A stretch of DNA of 64,000 bases, from assembly GCA_030267565.1 (NCBI GenBank), contig BRXU01000075.1, positions 62,001 to 126,000 on the forward strand, given 5' to 3'. Position 1 is the stretch's first letter, and every line of letters begins with the position of its first letter. Shown in pieces: positions 1 through 10,205 of the stretch. This stretch comes from Pleodorina starrii (lineage: Eukaryota; Chlorophyta; Chlorophyceae; Chlamydomonadales; Volvocaceae). Both the position numbers and the translations under genes were made by a program. The notes below the pieces were generated by a model. It worked only from the letters and a program-made list of their open reading frames with translations, searched no databases and had not been told where the DNA came from.

Positions 1-1632
1 TGTAAGGATGCAATAGATGTCCGCGGATAAATCTTGAGTGGCGCGGGCGTAGCTTTGGTACCTAGACAGTTGGTTGGCCGGTATTTTCATATAACGGTAC
101 GTAGCCCGCCGGCCAGGGCACCGTACTGGACCCAACAGCGTGCCTGACCCGAGCGTTTAAGCGTGCATGAACTCGAAATAAAGCAGCAGCTCGAAATTCA
201 TCGTGCATAGAAGCGGTGGCGATGTCCAGGTTGGGAAGGCAGGCCAGCACGTCCAAGCAAGTTGGGTGCTGCGTTGTGGGTGTTGCACTTTATGGGTGAG
301 CGCTGCACTTCATCGTCGCGCAAGGAAGCAAGCGAGCCCCGGTTGCAAATCTGGCCGCAGCATAGTCGTAGGGGGTCATGTAGGAAGCTGAATTGGTTGT
401 GAGCCAGTGAGCGGGGACTGGTTCCCGATACGCCCAACTAACCTCCCAAGGTTGGGACAGGTCAGATACGGTACGGCACAGTAGATAGGTACCTTCAGGA
501 CATGGGTGCCCCCTGTAGAAACTGTCAGAAGGACAAGGGGGCTTGTTGGCAAAGGTCACCCGCCTTTGTCAACAACTCTCAAGACGCTACCGTACTGGGG
601 CGTGGTGCAGCGCTTCTGCTGTGGAGTCGGAGGTGGTTGCCCTGTTGGCCGCACAAACGGCTCCTGCTGTGGGGGGGCCGGGGGGGCCTGTCCGCTGCGC
701 TGCTGACGCTGCTATGGACCCGTGTCGAGGGCAGACGCGCGGCCCTTCTCTGTGCTTACGGTGCACCCCAATGTAAGAGGTTGAGACGAACCAAAGTGCG
801 CACTGCGGCTGAGCTACTGCTTGACAGGTGGGGGGAGGAGTTCATCCGGGGAGTGGACCTGGACCTGGAGGTGGTGGACCTCTCATTTGTCTCCTGGCAA
901 AGGCCGCACTGCCACAGAACACACACACACACTGATGGGCAACCCCGGTAGGTTCCGGTACACCTGCATCATCAGGATACGATATGTAGACATGCGCCAA
1001 CGTGCTGGGCGACCAGGCCTGCAATCAACAGCACCCACGCCGTGCGCCTGCAGCACCACCAGCAGCAACAACAGGCACAAGGACGCAGGGGGACGCAACA
1101 CGCAACGGAATCCCGCATCACGCAACTCTCAAATGCATTCGCCGTTTTCAAACGTCCTGCACAATGCCCAACAACAGGAGTGTACAGCCGATTGACCGAC
1201 GGCCGCAGCCCGGGTCACGAACGCTCGCACGCAGTTGTCTCCGTCACGACACACGCAGTGGACGTCAGGCCAAGGGTCCGGGTCCGGGTGAGCCCCCCTC
1301 GCTCGCTCGCTCGCCATCGGGCCCATCTCGCAGTGGCGAGGATGCGTGCACCCTCCCGCTCTGACTCAACCAAAAACAATAAAATCCGATAGCACCGATC
1401 CACCACGATGCGAACCTTCGAACAGTTCAGTCCGTGTCAGCGGACGCGGCGAACGCCCGGCTGCCCCCCCCCACTGAGCTCAGGTGCCGGTCCCGCCGGA
1501 CACCTGTAGCCCCGCCCTCGGGGCCCTTGTCATGTCGCTCTCCTACTCGCACCTCGCAGCCAATGCAAGACGACGGGGCAGCCGCACAGGGAAGGCGGCA
1601 AACCGTGAATGCACCATGGCCGGGTGTAGTCG
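1..1632. other. no supported gene; flank downstream of the glycosyltransferase
   Basis: This is the region 3' of the minus-strand glycosyltransferase gene and probably holds its 3' UTR. Only short overlapping open frames are seen, none with a recognisable domain or a consistent splice pattern. A short CA run lies near 920-935. I found no TGTAA poly(A) signal for the minus-strand gene here. Confidence 0.5.
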
Positions 1633-4600
1633 TCATTTCAGCGCGGGGCACTCGTTTCGGAAGGTCCGGTACTTGGCCATGAAGGCGGGGTCGCCCAGTT
1701 TGTGTAGCTGCGTGAGGAAGGTGCGCTGCGCAAAGTACAGCACGGGCTGCTGGGCCAGGGGCCCCTCGCGCAGCGGCCCGGCCACGTCGGAGGCCTTGAC
1801 GTATGTGATGCCCTGCGTGCGTGAGTGCGTGGATAGGCGCGCGGGGACACATCCGTGAGCATGAGAAGAAGCATGCAGGTTAGGTGGTACCGTACTTGGG
1901 GTCATAACCTGAAGACGCACGCGGACTCAAAAGAGGTCCAGATCGGCCCAGAGCCTCGACGGCCCCGGAGCTCCACCTTCGCGTCTCCGCACTACTCCGC
2001 TGCCCCCTACGTAACCCCCAGGCGACCCGCTGGACCACCAGACCTGTGAGAGCACCCGTGTTTCAGGTCTCACGCACAGCGCCCAAAACCGCCCAAAAGC
2101 ACGAGTCCACCCCCCACCCGACCCCCCCCCCCCCGCAATCGCTGGACCGCTCACCTCCGCCCGCGGCGGCTCGTCAAACATGACCGGCCGCTCGCCGCCG
2201 CCGCCACCGTCGTCGTAGTCGTCGTTGCTCTGCAGGTGCACCGTGTTGTGCGGCCCCGGCTGCGCGGCCGGCGGCAGCACGCGCAGCAGCATCTCGAACT
2301 CCACCGGCAGCAGCCCTCGCGGGCCCTCGCGCCGCAGCACCACCACCTCCGCGCCCTCCTCCACCTTGGCCGGCTGCTGCTGCGCCGGCTTGTCCGCCGC
2401 GCTGTCGTTGCGCCCCCCCCAGCGCTCAAAGAGGCACTTCTGGTGCAGCGCCACAGCGGGCGTGCACATGAGCCCCGACGAAAACGGCCCGTGGGTCAAC
2501 ACGCGCAGGTTGGGGTTCAGCGGCAGCGCGCGGCGTGAGCCGGGGTTAGGTGCCACCCACTTGGAGGCGCAGGGCACTGCGGGCCACACCACGCGGCGGC
2601 CCGTCAGCAGCGCAATCTGCGCCAGCCCGCGTGCCGTGTTGCTCCACTGCGGCGCGCTGTCGGTGGTGGTGTCCACATTGGGCAGCAGAGCCACCACGCG
2701 GGGCAGCTCGCTGGCGTTGGACGAGCCCAGGAAGGGGAACGGACCGCCGTCCGCCAGCGCCGCCAGCTCCCAGTTGTACTCGCCGTACTGCATCCGTACA
2801 GCCTCCTTGCCGATGCTAGTGGGTCCGGGCGCGCGGACAAGGTGCGCAAACACCTGTACACGTTGCATTGCGGTGAGGTAAGGGGTTGCGAGGGTGAAAG
2901 GGCGCGTGTACAAACCGGGAAGCAGGGCCAGCAGTGGGGCGGCTAGGAGCGCATCCGTCCATAAAACCATCCGTACATGAAACCATCCGTCCATGAAACC
3001 ATCCGTACATGCCATTGCGGGCAAGAGGCCAAGAGCGCCTGGGGTGCCACTTGCCAGCCAAAAGGCATCTCGCCTGAACCAGCCTGCAGTTCCCCTTCCA
3101 ACTTGGGGCAGGTGTCGTGCTCGCGCTACGGCGGGCGGTGACAAGGCTGCTGCTGCACCTTGGTCGCCGCCGTGCGACATGACCCCAACCCGAGCCCGCT
3201 CCGAACTGACCTGCCGCGGCAAGCCGTTCGTGAGGGAGGGGTCCCAGTAGCCCAGCACCCCCCGCTGCGTCCAGCCGCCCACCAGCCAGTCCGCCGCGTA
3301 CGCCAGCTTCTCCACACCCACACCGCTGTCGCTGCTGCCTGAGCCGCTCTGCTGCAGGCGCCTGGCCTGGTATCCGCCTGGACCTGCTGCCACTTGCGCC
3401 TGCGCCTGCACAGAACCGCACTCCGGGCCCTTGGTGCCTGCCTCTGCACCCCCTGCCGCCGCCAGCCTCCTGCCCCCGCCACCGCTCGCAACCTGCGACT
3501 GTTGTTTGGCTCGGAGGCTGTCGTCCTCTTCTAGCAGCTGCAGGAACTGCGCCGCGCGGCCGCCCGCCACGCGAGGCGGCAGGGCGTATCCCGGCTCGTC
3601 GGCCAACAACGGCGGCGGGTTGCGGGGTATGGTGAGGTTGCCCCAGCTGGTGACGAAGGACTCGCCCGCCACCACGTTCAGCAGCTCGGTGTCGTTCACC
3701 AACGTCACATCGCGCTGCGGTTGGGCAGAGGGCGAAAGGCGGGTTACGGGGAGCCGCGCCAGGCAGTCAAACTTTGGACGGCATGTAGGGAGCGGGCTGG
3801 TCGGGGCACATAAACCGATAAACACCTCCGCAGCGCACCTATCCTTTCCGCGCGTGGCGTGGAATGGCGTGGCGTGGTGTGGGCGCACAGGGCGTGTTTG
3901 CTGTAAGGTGGGTTGTTCTCACAGTGACTGGTCGCCGGGATGGGAATCCCTACAATAGTCCCAGGATAGGGACCGACCGGCCTGCTACCGCGACCACACC
4001 TGCAGGCCGGGCCGCCACAGCTGCACAGTCGTAACGCGCCCAGGCCACGGCCTGGCACACACCACGTTCCCCCAGCCAAGATGCGTCCCCCTCCTCAATC
4101 TGGCACACCAGGGCTCAACCCTGTCGCACTCCTCAAACCTCCACCACAAAGCAAGACCCCGCAAGGCTACGGCCCCGGCCCCCGCAAGCACCCGGCCCCG
4201 CAGACTCTCCTACCATGAACAGCTCCGCGGGACTCTGCCTGTCCACCAGCCCCAGCGCCGCCCGGTGCCGCGTGTTCCAGCCGGTGTCCTCCTCCCCCCG
4301 CCGAGAGCCACCAACCCTCGCCACCGCTGCCAGCAGCCGCTCCGGCGGCCGCGCGCAGTAGTAGAGCGACAACTTGCCCGTGATGGCAGTCAACAACGAG
4401 TCCGCGAACAGAAACTGATCCCAGCAGCCGCGCTTCTCCGCCTCAGGCGGTGCCATCAGGGGTGTGGCCGCCGCGGCCGCTGTGGAGGTCGCCGCCGTCG
4501 CCACCGGCGGTGGCGTGTACTCTAGCCACCGAAGGTTCCTTTCCACTGCCTCTGTAAGCAGCCAGGACACTGGACCGGCGCGGGAGGCATTTTGGAAGTA

Positions 4601-5641
4601 CATGACGCCCGTGTTGACCATGCTGCCGCCCCGGACGCTGCGACCCACCACCATGTGCGCGGCACCGTATGGCGGCGATTTCAGAAAGGTGTACGGCTCG
4701 CGGAAGACGATGACGTCCGTGTCCAGGGAGAGGACGTTGAAGCCCAGGCGCACGACGCGCGCGAGCAGCATCATGCGCCGCATCATCAGCCGCCGGTGCC
4801 CCACGAACAGGTCTGGGAAGCTCTGGCTGTACCAGGCGCAGCCCACGTCAGCGGAGGTGGTCGCCACGGGTGCTGGCTCCGTGGAGAGGTCGCTGAGGCT
4901 GCTGTAGCGCCTGACAGCGCCGGCCTCGCTGGCTGCCGCCAACATGGCCATGGCGGCAGATACGTTGAATTCGAACGGCCCGAGCGGCGCCGCCTCCTGC
5001 AGTGCTCGTCGCCAGCTCACGGCAGCAGCGCCGGCCCCGCCTGCAGCAGCGCCGCCGGATGCGGCGGCCTGTTGCGCATGCCCGCGCAGGCTGGCACGCG
5101 CCGCCAACAGCTCGTCCGCTGCCGCGCAGATCGACTGTGCGTTCGTCAGCCACAGCACGTGCACGAGGCCAAGCTGGGCCAGGTTGTCGTACAGCTGCAG
5201 GGCGGCGCGCGGCCGCGTGTCGGTGATGAGGATGAGCTCCTGCCGGAAGGAGCGAGCCTCCAGCGCGGGTAGGAGGGCCGCGGAAGGGTACACGTCACCC
5301 GTGAAGGGACGCACCGCGCCCAGGCTGGCGTAGGTGCTGGGGCGATTGGGGTGGAATGGGCTGCGCCGCTTGCGTTTGCCAGCTAGCGTGCGACCTCGCG
5401 GGCGCTCCTCCCGCCAGGACGCATAGGAGGCGTCGTTAGCGGCATCGTCCGCCACGTCGACGGCGCGGCCATGATGCGGATTGAAAGGCGAGCTTGCCGC
5501 GGCCCGGGAGGGGCTTACACCCTGGCCCCCCAGCAATCGACGAGCTTGATTGGTGGAGTCCACTGCTGCTTGTGAAGTAGCTCCGGCGACGCGGCTAGAA
5601 GTTGCATGGATTAGCAACACGAGGTAACAAAGAGCAACCAT
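1633..5641 (-). CDS. GT77-type nucleotide-diphospho-sugar glycosyltransferase (HRGP/extensin arabinosyltransferase-like)
   Basis: Four exons on the minus strand: 5641-4214, 3714-3211, 2853-2155 and 1812-1633. All introns are phase 0 and the protein is 936 aa. The ATG at 5641 is preferred over an upstream in-frame TTG. The protein starts with a hydrophobic signal or signal-anchor (MVALCYLVLLIHATSS), pointing to the secretory pathway. The central region carries the nucleotide-sugar/metal motif LSLDTDVIVF (D307-T-D309) and later a DQFLF motif, as in Pfam Nucleotid_trans (GT77, e.g. XEG113/RRA arabinosyltransferases). The C-terminal exons contain WSNTARGLAQIALLTGR and a VVWPAVPCASKW segment resembling the C-terminal half of XEG113-like proteins. 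Family knowledge suggests Golgi glycosylation of hydroxyproline-rich wall proteins; donor and acceptor are inferred. Low-complexity Ala/Gly insertions lengthen it relative to plant homologues (about 640 aa). Exon boundaries are self-consistent in phase. Confidence 0.82.
2951..3010. repeat. short tandem repeat in a glycosyltransferase intron
   Basis: About four imperfect copies of a 16-nt unit (ACCATCCGTACATGAA and variants) lie in the second intron (3210-2854) of the glycosyltransferase gene. Several copies create in-frame ATG/Met codons on the minus strand, which inflates intronic open frames. Confidence 0.8.
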
Positions 5642-7970
5642 TTGTGCGTTTGGCGCACGCAAAACGCCGCGTCACAATAGCTGTTCTTGACACATTTTAC
5701 TCCCGGCGCTTAAGCCGTTAGAAGTCATGCATCAACTTGTCAAGCAATGACAATCCTTCCAATAAATATCTTGCTCGGTATACTGTCAGAATGTTACGCC
5801 TGTTGTAGCAACCAATATAGGTCCAGACTATAACCTGACAAGCTAGGCTTCGTATAATCCATTATCGTAAGGTCTACACCCTCCTTCGCCTTTCTATCGC
5901 GATGCCCGAATTGTTCTTTCCTGCTTGAGCACTCAATTGTACGAACAAAATACGGAGTCTTACCCCTGACCATCCTAGTCAAGGAACCGACAGCGCGAGC
6001 ATTTGTTCTATGACACAGGCTTTCACAACAAAATAGGCACAGATGGCGTCATGTCTTACCCCCCGGAGACCTCAGTCTGCCGGAGGCCCCACGATTGTCA
6101 AAAGTATGAAGGCGGCCATACAATGAATGTAATATCAAAAGGAGATTGAGACCAATCTTGTGCACTCTAGATTGCGTCCGATTTTGGTAGGGCGGGCAGT
6201 GTGGCAACCACCAACATATTACCTTACACGATTCTGGTGCGTGCGCGCAAACGCCGGCGCTTGCAGGCCAGCGATAGACAGCAGAGCTTTAGGGTATCCA
6301 GAAAATTTTGTCATTCAGGTGAGTGCGTTGGATTTATGATCGAGCTTCAACGGCAGCGGCGGCCATCGAAAAACCTGTCCGGTAGAATGACCTAATGGTA
6401 GAAATGAGCGTGCCCAAATGATCTATGTGGAGCTTACTCGATATCAAGCGATATGCACGCAGCAATTGATAAAAACTGATAAAACACTGGAACACGTGTA
6501 CCCATAACCCGATATCCCACGGGCGTTCTTGGTTTCCCTATGGAAGAGATTAACGTCGCAAATGATTTGCATCGCGACTTCAATCAGCATGTGTCCGCTT
6601 TTCGGCCCCACAAGGGTCGTCGCGTCCAAACGCAGTACCAGGACTTACCAGGCAGTACGCGGTGTTTCCCTATTCAGCCTTTCTCCCGAGCAACCGCCGA
6701 TGAACAACAGAACAAGAAGCACGTCTGCTGTAACTAGTTGCAAATCTCATTGCTTACTAGGCCACAAGAGGATCGTTGATGGATACAAAACAAGCTGGCT
6801 CTAGCTGGCTGGGTGCACCTGGCCTGCCTGGCTGCGGCTCTGCCAAGCGGGCAGGAGCGGGCCTGCAAGTTACAAGTGCCTCAGCGCCTGTAAATGGGGG
6901 GCCCTGGGAGAGTGATCTGTTGGTGAAGGCGAGGATCCGGGCGGGTGCACCAAGTCCCCCCTGACCTGCCCCCGACCAATTGATTGCGTTGCGCTTTACT
7001 GCCCGCGTGCCTCATGTCCCAAACGCTAGGCGGAAGATGGCTTATGAATGGAGGAGGTGCCTTGCGCGTTGTGGTGCGTATGCCAACCCATTTCCCCCTT
7101 TGGAAACCAATCAAGTCCTCGAATTCAACCGCGAGTTTTGATGGGCATGGCACTCCAGGAAAACGTGCAACTATTTTCAGCCGCGCCGCTCACACATAAG
7201 CGGCAGATTGCCTGGATCGGCATCATGTCGTTGTGGTTGCTACAGTTGGCTCCAGGGTCCAGGCCCTCGAAAGAGTAGAGCCTCACGCCCAGCGCATAAG
7301 CGTGCATTGTGATGAGGGCTTTTTTGGGGTTGCGTATTGTGCTCGTATACCGGTAAGTGAGCGTTTGGGTGATCTCAAGTCTCGCAAGGGCGTATAGCTC
7401 TATCGGGTGACGGGAGTGCGTACCTGCTCGTGGCCGCTGCGCCGGTTGAGTCCCAGTTCCCAACAGCCCAACCTGAACCACACGAGACCCTGGTGCAGTC
7501 CTTGGGGCAACGGCTTAGGTACTCTTGCCGCTTGCCTTGGACCGGGGGCTTGTTATCCAACGAAGACCTCTGCGTGTGCCTTAACACGGTACAGTACGGC
7601 CAATGGGGAAACACGTGCGTCACCCCCAACGTGATGGGCCTCCCCCGCCGCGCAGCCAACAGCATTGTGAAGGTCCAGTCCATGAGGAGATGACCGACCA
7701 GTACCAGTAGATGAATAATCCACATGGCATGCCTCCAGCGGCGCCGCACCACTCCCACTGCTGGCTTACCCCCAGCCATCGTGCAACGTGGAAGATGTCC
7801 CATCTTTGCTTAACTCTGTTGGGAGGAAGGTCCACGGAGCGCAGTTCATAAGTGGACCCGCCCCTCTGATTGCCTTAATGAGCGAGGAATCCCACGCACC
7901 ACCCCCGCGTCAAACCGCTGCTCTCAACCCCCTTGGCCTGCCAACCCCTGCACCCCCTACCGGTATACGA
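5642..7970. other. intergenic region between two minus-strand genes; no supported gene
   Basis: This 2.3-kb interval holds the upstream region of the glycosyltransferase gene and the 3' flank of the ankyrin gene. It is clearly less GC-rich than the exons around it. A 142-codon ATG-initiated frame on the minus strand (7803-7375) has a hydrophobic stretch but no recognisable family and no strong codon bias, so I do not call it. A TGTAA on the minus strand at 6874-6870 could be a distant poly(A) signal for the ankyrin gene, but this is weak. Confidence 0.45.
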
Positions 7971-10205
7971 CTAAAAGTCCTCGTCCTCATCCTCATCCAG
8001 CCAATGCCTCTCCAGCCAGGCCAGAACGCCCCCATTGTCCTCCCCCGAGCCCTTGCGCCCCGCCGTGGCGACCCGCACCGCATCCCCCCAGTTGACCGGG
8101 CAGCCGGGGTCCTTGAGCAGCCACTGCAGCACCGGCAGGCCGCAGAACGAGTCCGCGGCGAACGCCAGGAAGGTGGCGCGCTTGTTCCAGGGGCAGCGCA
8201 GTCGCTGGAAGCAGGCGCGAAGGGTGCCCAGGTCGCCGTGGCGGGCGGCCGGCAGGAAGGTCCGGGGGCGGGGCTGCGGCACGAGGGAGCGGGACAGCGT
8301 GCGAAGCAGCAAGGAACGCGGTGAGAGGGCAGGAGCGACACCGAATAACTGATGGACGCTGCCCCCGCAGGGTAAGACAGACCGAAAACTGGTCCACCGT
8401 GCCCAACAACGGTGCAAGGGGATGACGAGGAGATGGCTAAGGGGTACGGGTACGGGGAGGCTTGCGCTGTGAGTCCATGCCGGAGCAATCAGCCCGACAA
8501 GCTCTTGGCAGTGTTGTGGACAAGCCCAGCCAGCTTGCCCAGTCTCTCTGCTACATTGAAGCAAACCCACAAAGCTACACAACACAAACTGAGACTGCCC
8601 CCGTCCGTACACCGCGAAGCGTCCGCAGCCATCGAAGAAACGAAGGAGGAGACAATGCAGACTAACAACCACAAACACCCTGCCTTCATACCGTACCTCC
8701 ACGGGGCACTCGTCCTCCAGCAGGCACGCCAACGTCTCCTCGTGTCCGCCCATCACCGCTGCAGTGAAGGTCAGCTCGCTCCAGGGGCAGCCGCGCGCGC
8801 GCAGGAAGGCCAGCGTGGCCACGTCACCGACCGCCGCCGCTGCCTCGCGCAGGCCGCAGCGGATCACCGCCTCCACGGTCAGCTCGTCCACCGCCCAGGC
8901 CACCACCTCCCGGTCGATGCTGCTGACGCCCAAAACGGGCGCCATGTTTGGCTCCGGCTGCTGCTGCGACTGCAAGGCCTCCTGGACCGCCTCCTTGAGT
9001 TCCTCCGTGTCCAGGCGAAAGGCCCCGCGGGTGCGCAGGTAATCCAACACCTTGACGTGGCCGCCCCGGAAGGCGATGACTGCGCACTCACTGTTCAGCC
9101 GGGCGCCCCGGTGCTCGACCAGGTACTGCAGCGCCGCCAGGCAGCCCCGCTCCGCCGCCATCAGACAGGCGGCGTCGGTGCGCATCGGCAGCCGCATCTC
9201 CTCCACCAGCTTCCGCAGCCCCTCAGAGTCATCGGCAGCCACCGCGGCCGCGGTCAGCGTGTCGTTGGACACCCGGTGGCCGCGGCTGCGCAGCCACAGC
9301 AGCCGGTCCAGTGCGTCGTCGGTCTGGCTGTACGAGCCGCTGGGGCGGGTCCACGCGACCTCCACGCTGCGCCAGCCCTGGCCCAGCTCCAGCCACAACA
9401 CCTTGGTGCGCCAGTCTGGTGTGGGGCTGCGGCCCACCGCCGACAGGAGGACGCCCTTGGCCAGGTCAGGGTGCAGCGGCTCCCATTCGTCGTCACGGTG
9501 CACCAGCGGCTGACCCCGCTGCAGGTGAAACAGGAGCTCCCGCGCGGCGGCGGTGTCGCTCGCCAGCCGCTGCACCGCCGCCAGGTCGCAGCCCTCCACC
9601 ACACCTTGTAGCAGGGCCAGTGCGTCGTGCGGGCTGCCATCCCCGTCACGGTCCGGGCGCTGCTCCCAGAGCCAGTCGACGAGGCCCGCGTGGCCGCCCT
9701 GCCCAGCTGCGGTGACGGCCGACACGGTCCAGGGGCAGCCGTTGTTCAGAAGCCACGCGCAGACTGCCTGATGTCCCGCCCGCGCGGCTGCGTCGAGGCA
9801 GGTTCCCCACGGGCAGTAGCGCTGGCGCAGCCAGATGCAAACCTCCACGTGGCCCGCGGTCGCGGCGGCCTCCAGAGCCCAGCCAGTGGCCGACAGTGTC
9901 ACTCCTGCGGCCTCAAGCGCAAACTCTAGGTTTGGGAGGTCGCCACTCATGACGATCAGCCGGACAAATTTGCATCGCTGTCCGAACGTCATGGACCTCA
10001 TGAGTACTGTGGTGCCAAAATGCTGTCGTAAGGCATGGCTGGGCACCGGAAGCGACAGCTTTATAGTTCTGTAAGTTGTAAACAGGTCCGCCGCAGCCTT
10101 GTTGACCAGCCTGAGAGTGCACGCAATCTCGTTGGCAGACATAAAGCTTGCAACCCTCTCAACGATGTCGGGATGCCACACGCGCAGCTGCGGCTCGTCC
10201 TCCAT
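7971..10205 (-). CDS. F-box-like ankyrin-repeat protein
   Basis: Two exons on the minus strand, 10205-8697 and 8273-7971, joined in phase 0 across a 423-nt intron (GTACGG donor, CCGCAG acceptor), give 603 aa. The intron happens to stay open in frame, so an unspliced 744-aa reading is also possible. The N-terminus (VWHPDIVERVASFMSANEIA, then a leucine-rich turn) resembles an F-box. The rest is a solenoid of ankyrin-type units, many with the CPW signature (YCPWGTCLDAAARAGH, GCPWTVSAVTAAGQGGH, GCPWSELTFTAAVMGGH) found in large Chlamydomonas ankyrin families. The C-terminus is acidic (DEDEDEDF). A role as a substrate-binding subunit of an SCF-type ubiquitin ligase is inference from the F-box-like start; ankyrin-mediated protein binding is the safer statement. 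Confidence 0.8.
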   Translation of the reverse strand: MEDEPQLRVWHPDIVERVASFMSANEIACTLRLVNKAAADLFTTYRTIKLSLPVPSHALRQHFGTTVLMRSMTFGQRCKFVRLIVMSGDLPNLEFALEAAGVTLSATGWALEAAATAGHVEVCIWLRQRYCPWGTCLDAAARAGHQAVCAWLLNNGCPWTVSAVTAAGQGGHAGLVDWLWEQRPDRDGDGSPHDALALLQGVVEGCDLAAVQRLASDTAAARELLFHLQRGQPLVHRDDEWEPLHPDLAKGVLLSAVGRSPTPDWRTKVLWLELGQGWRSVEVAWTRPSGSYSQTDDALDRLLWLRSRGHRVSNDTLTAAAVAADDSEGLRKLVEEMRLPMRTDAACLMAAERGCLAALQYLVEHRGARLNSECAVIAFRGGHVKVLDYLRTRGAFRLDTEELKEAVQEALQSQQQPEPNMAPVLGVSSIDREVVAWAVDELTVEAVIRCGLREAAAAVGDVATLAFLRARGCPWSELTFTAAVMGGHEETLACLLEDECPVEVRYEGRVFVVVSLHCLLLRFFDGCGRFAVYGRGQSQFVLCSFVGLLQCSRETGQAGWACPQHCQELVGLIAPAWTHSASLPVPVPLSHLLVIPLHRCWARWTSFRSVLPCGGSVHQLFGVAPALSPRSLLLRTLSRSLVPQPRPRTFLPAARHGDLGTLRACFQRLRCPWNKRATFLAFAADSFCGLPVLQWLLKDPGCPVNWGDAVRVATAGRKGSGEDNGGVLAWLERHWLDEDEDEDF

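Noticed and set aside
502..951. 149-codon plus-strand frame with several Cys and an acidic GVDLDLEVVDLS segment
   Set aside because: No domain match that I recognise, overlapping frames of equal length, and no supporting splice sites.
7375..7803. 142-codon minus-strand frame with a hydrophobic stretch
   Set aside because: ATG-initiated, but mixed codon use, no family and no splice context; it lies in the 3' flank of the ankyrin gene.
8412..9611. 399-codon plus-strand frame opposite the ankyrin gene
   Set aside because: Shadow frame. The minus strand has the ankyrin repeats, ATG start and codon bias; the plus frame has no recognisable content.
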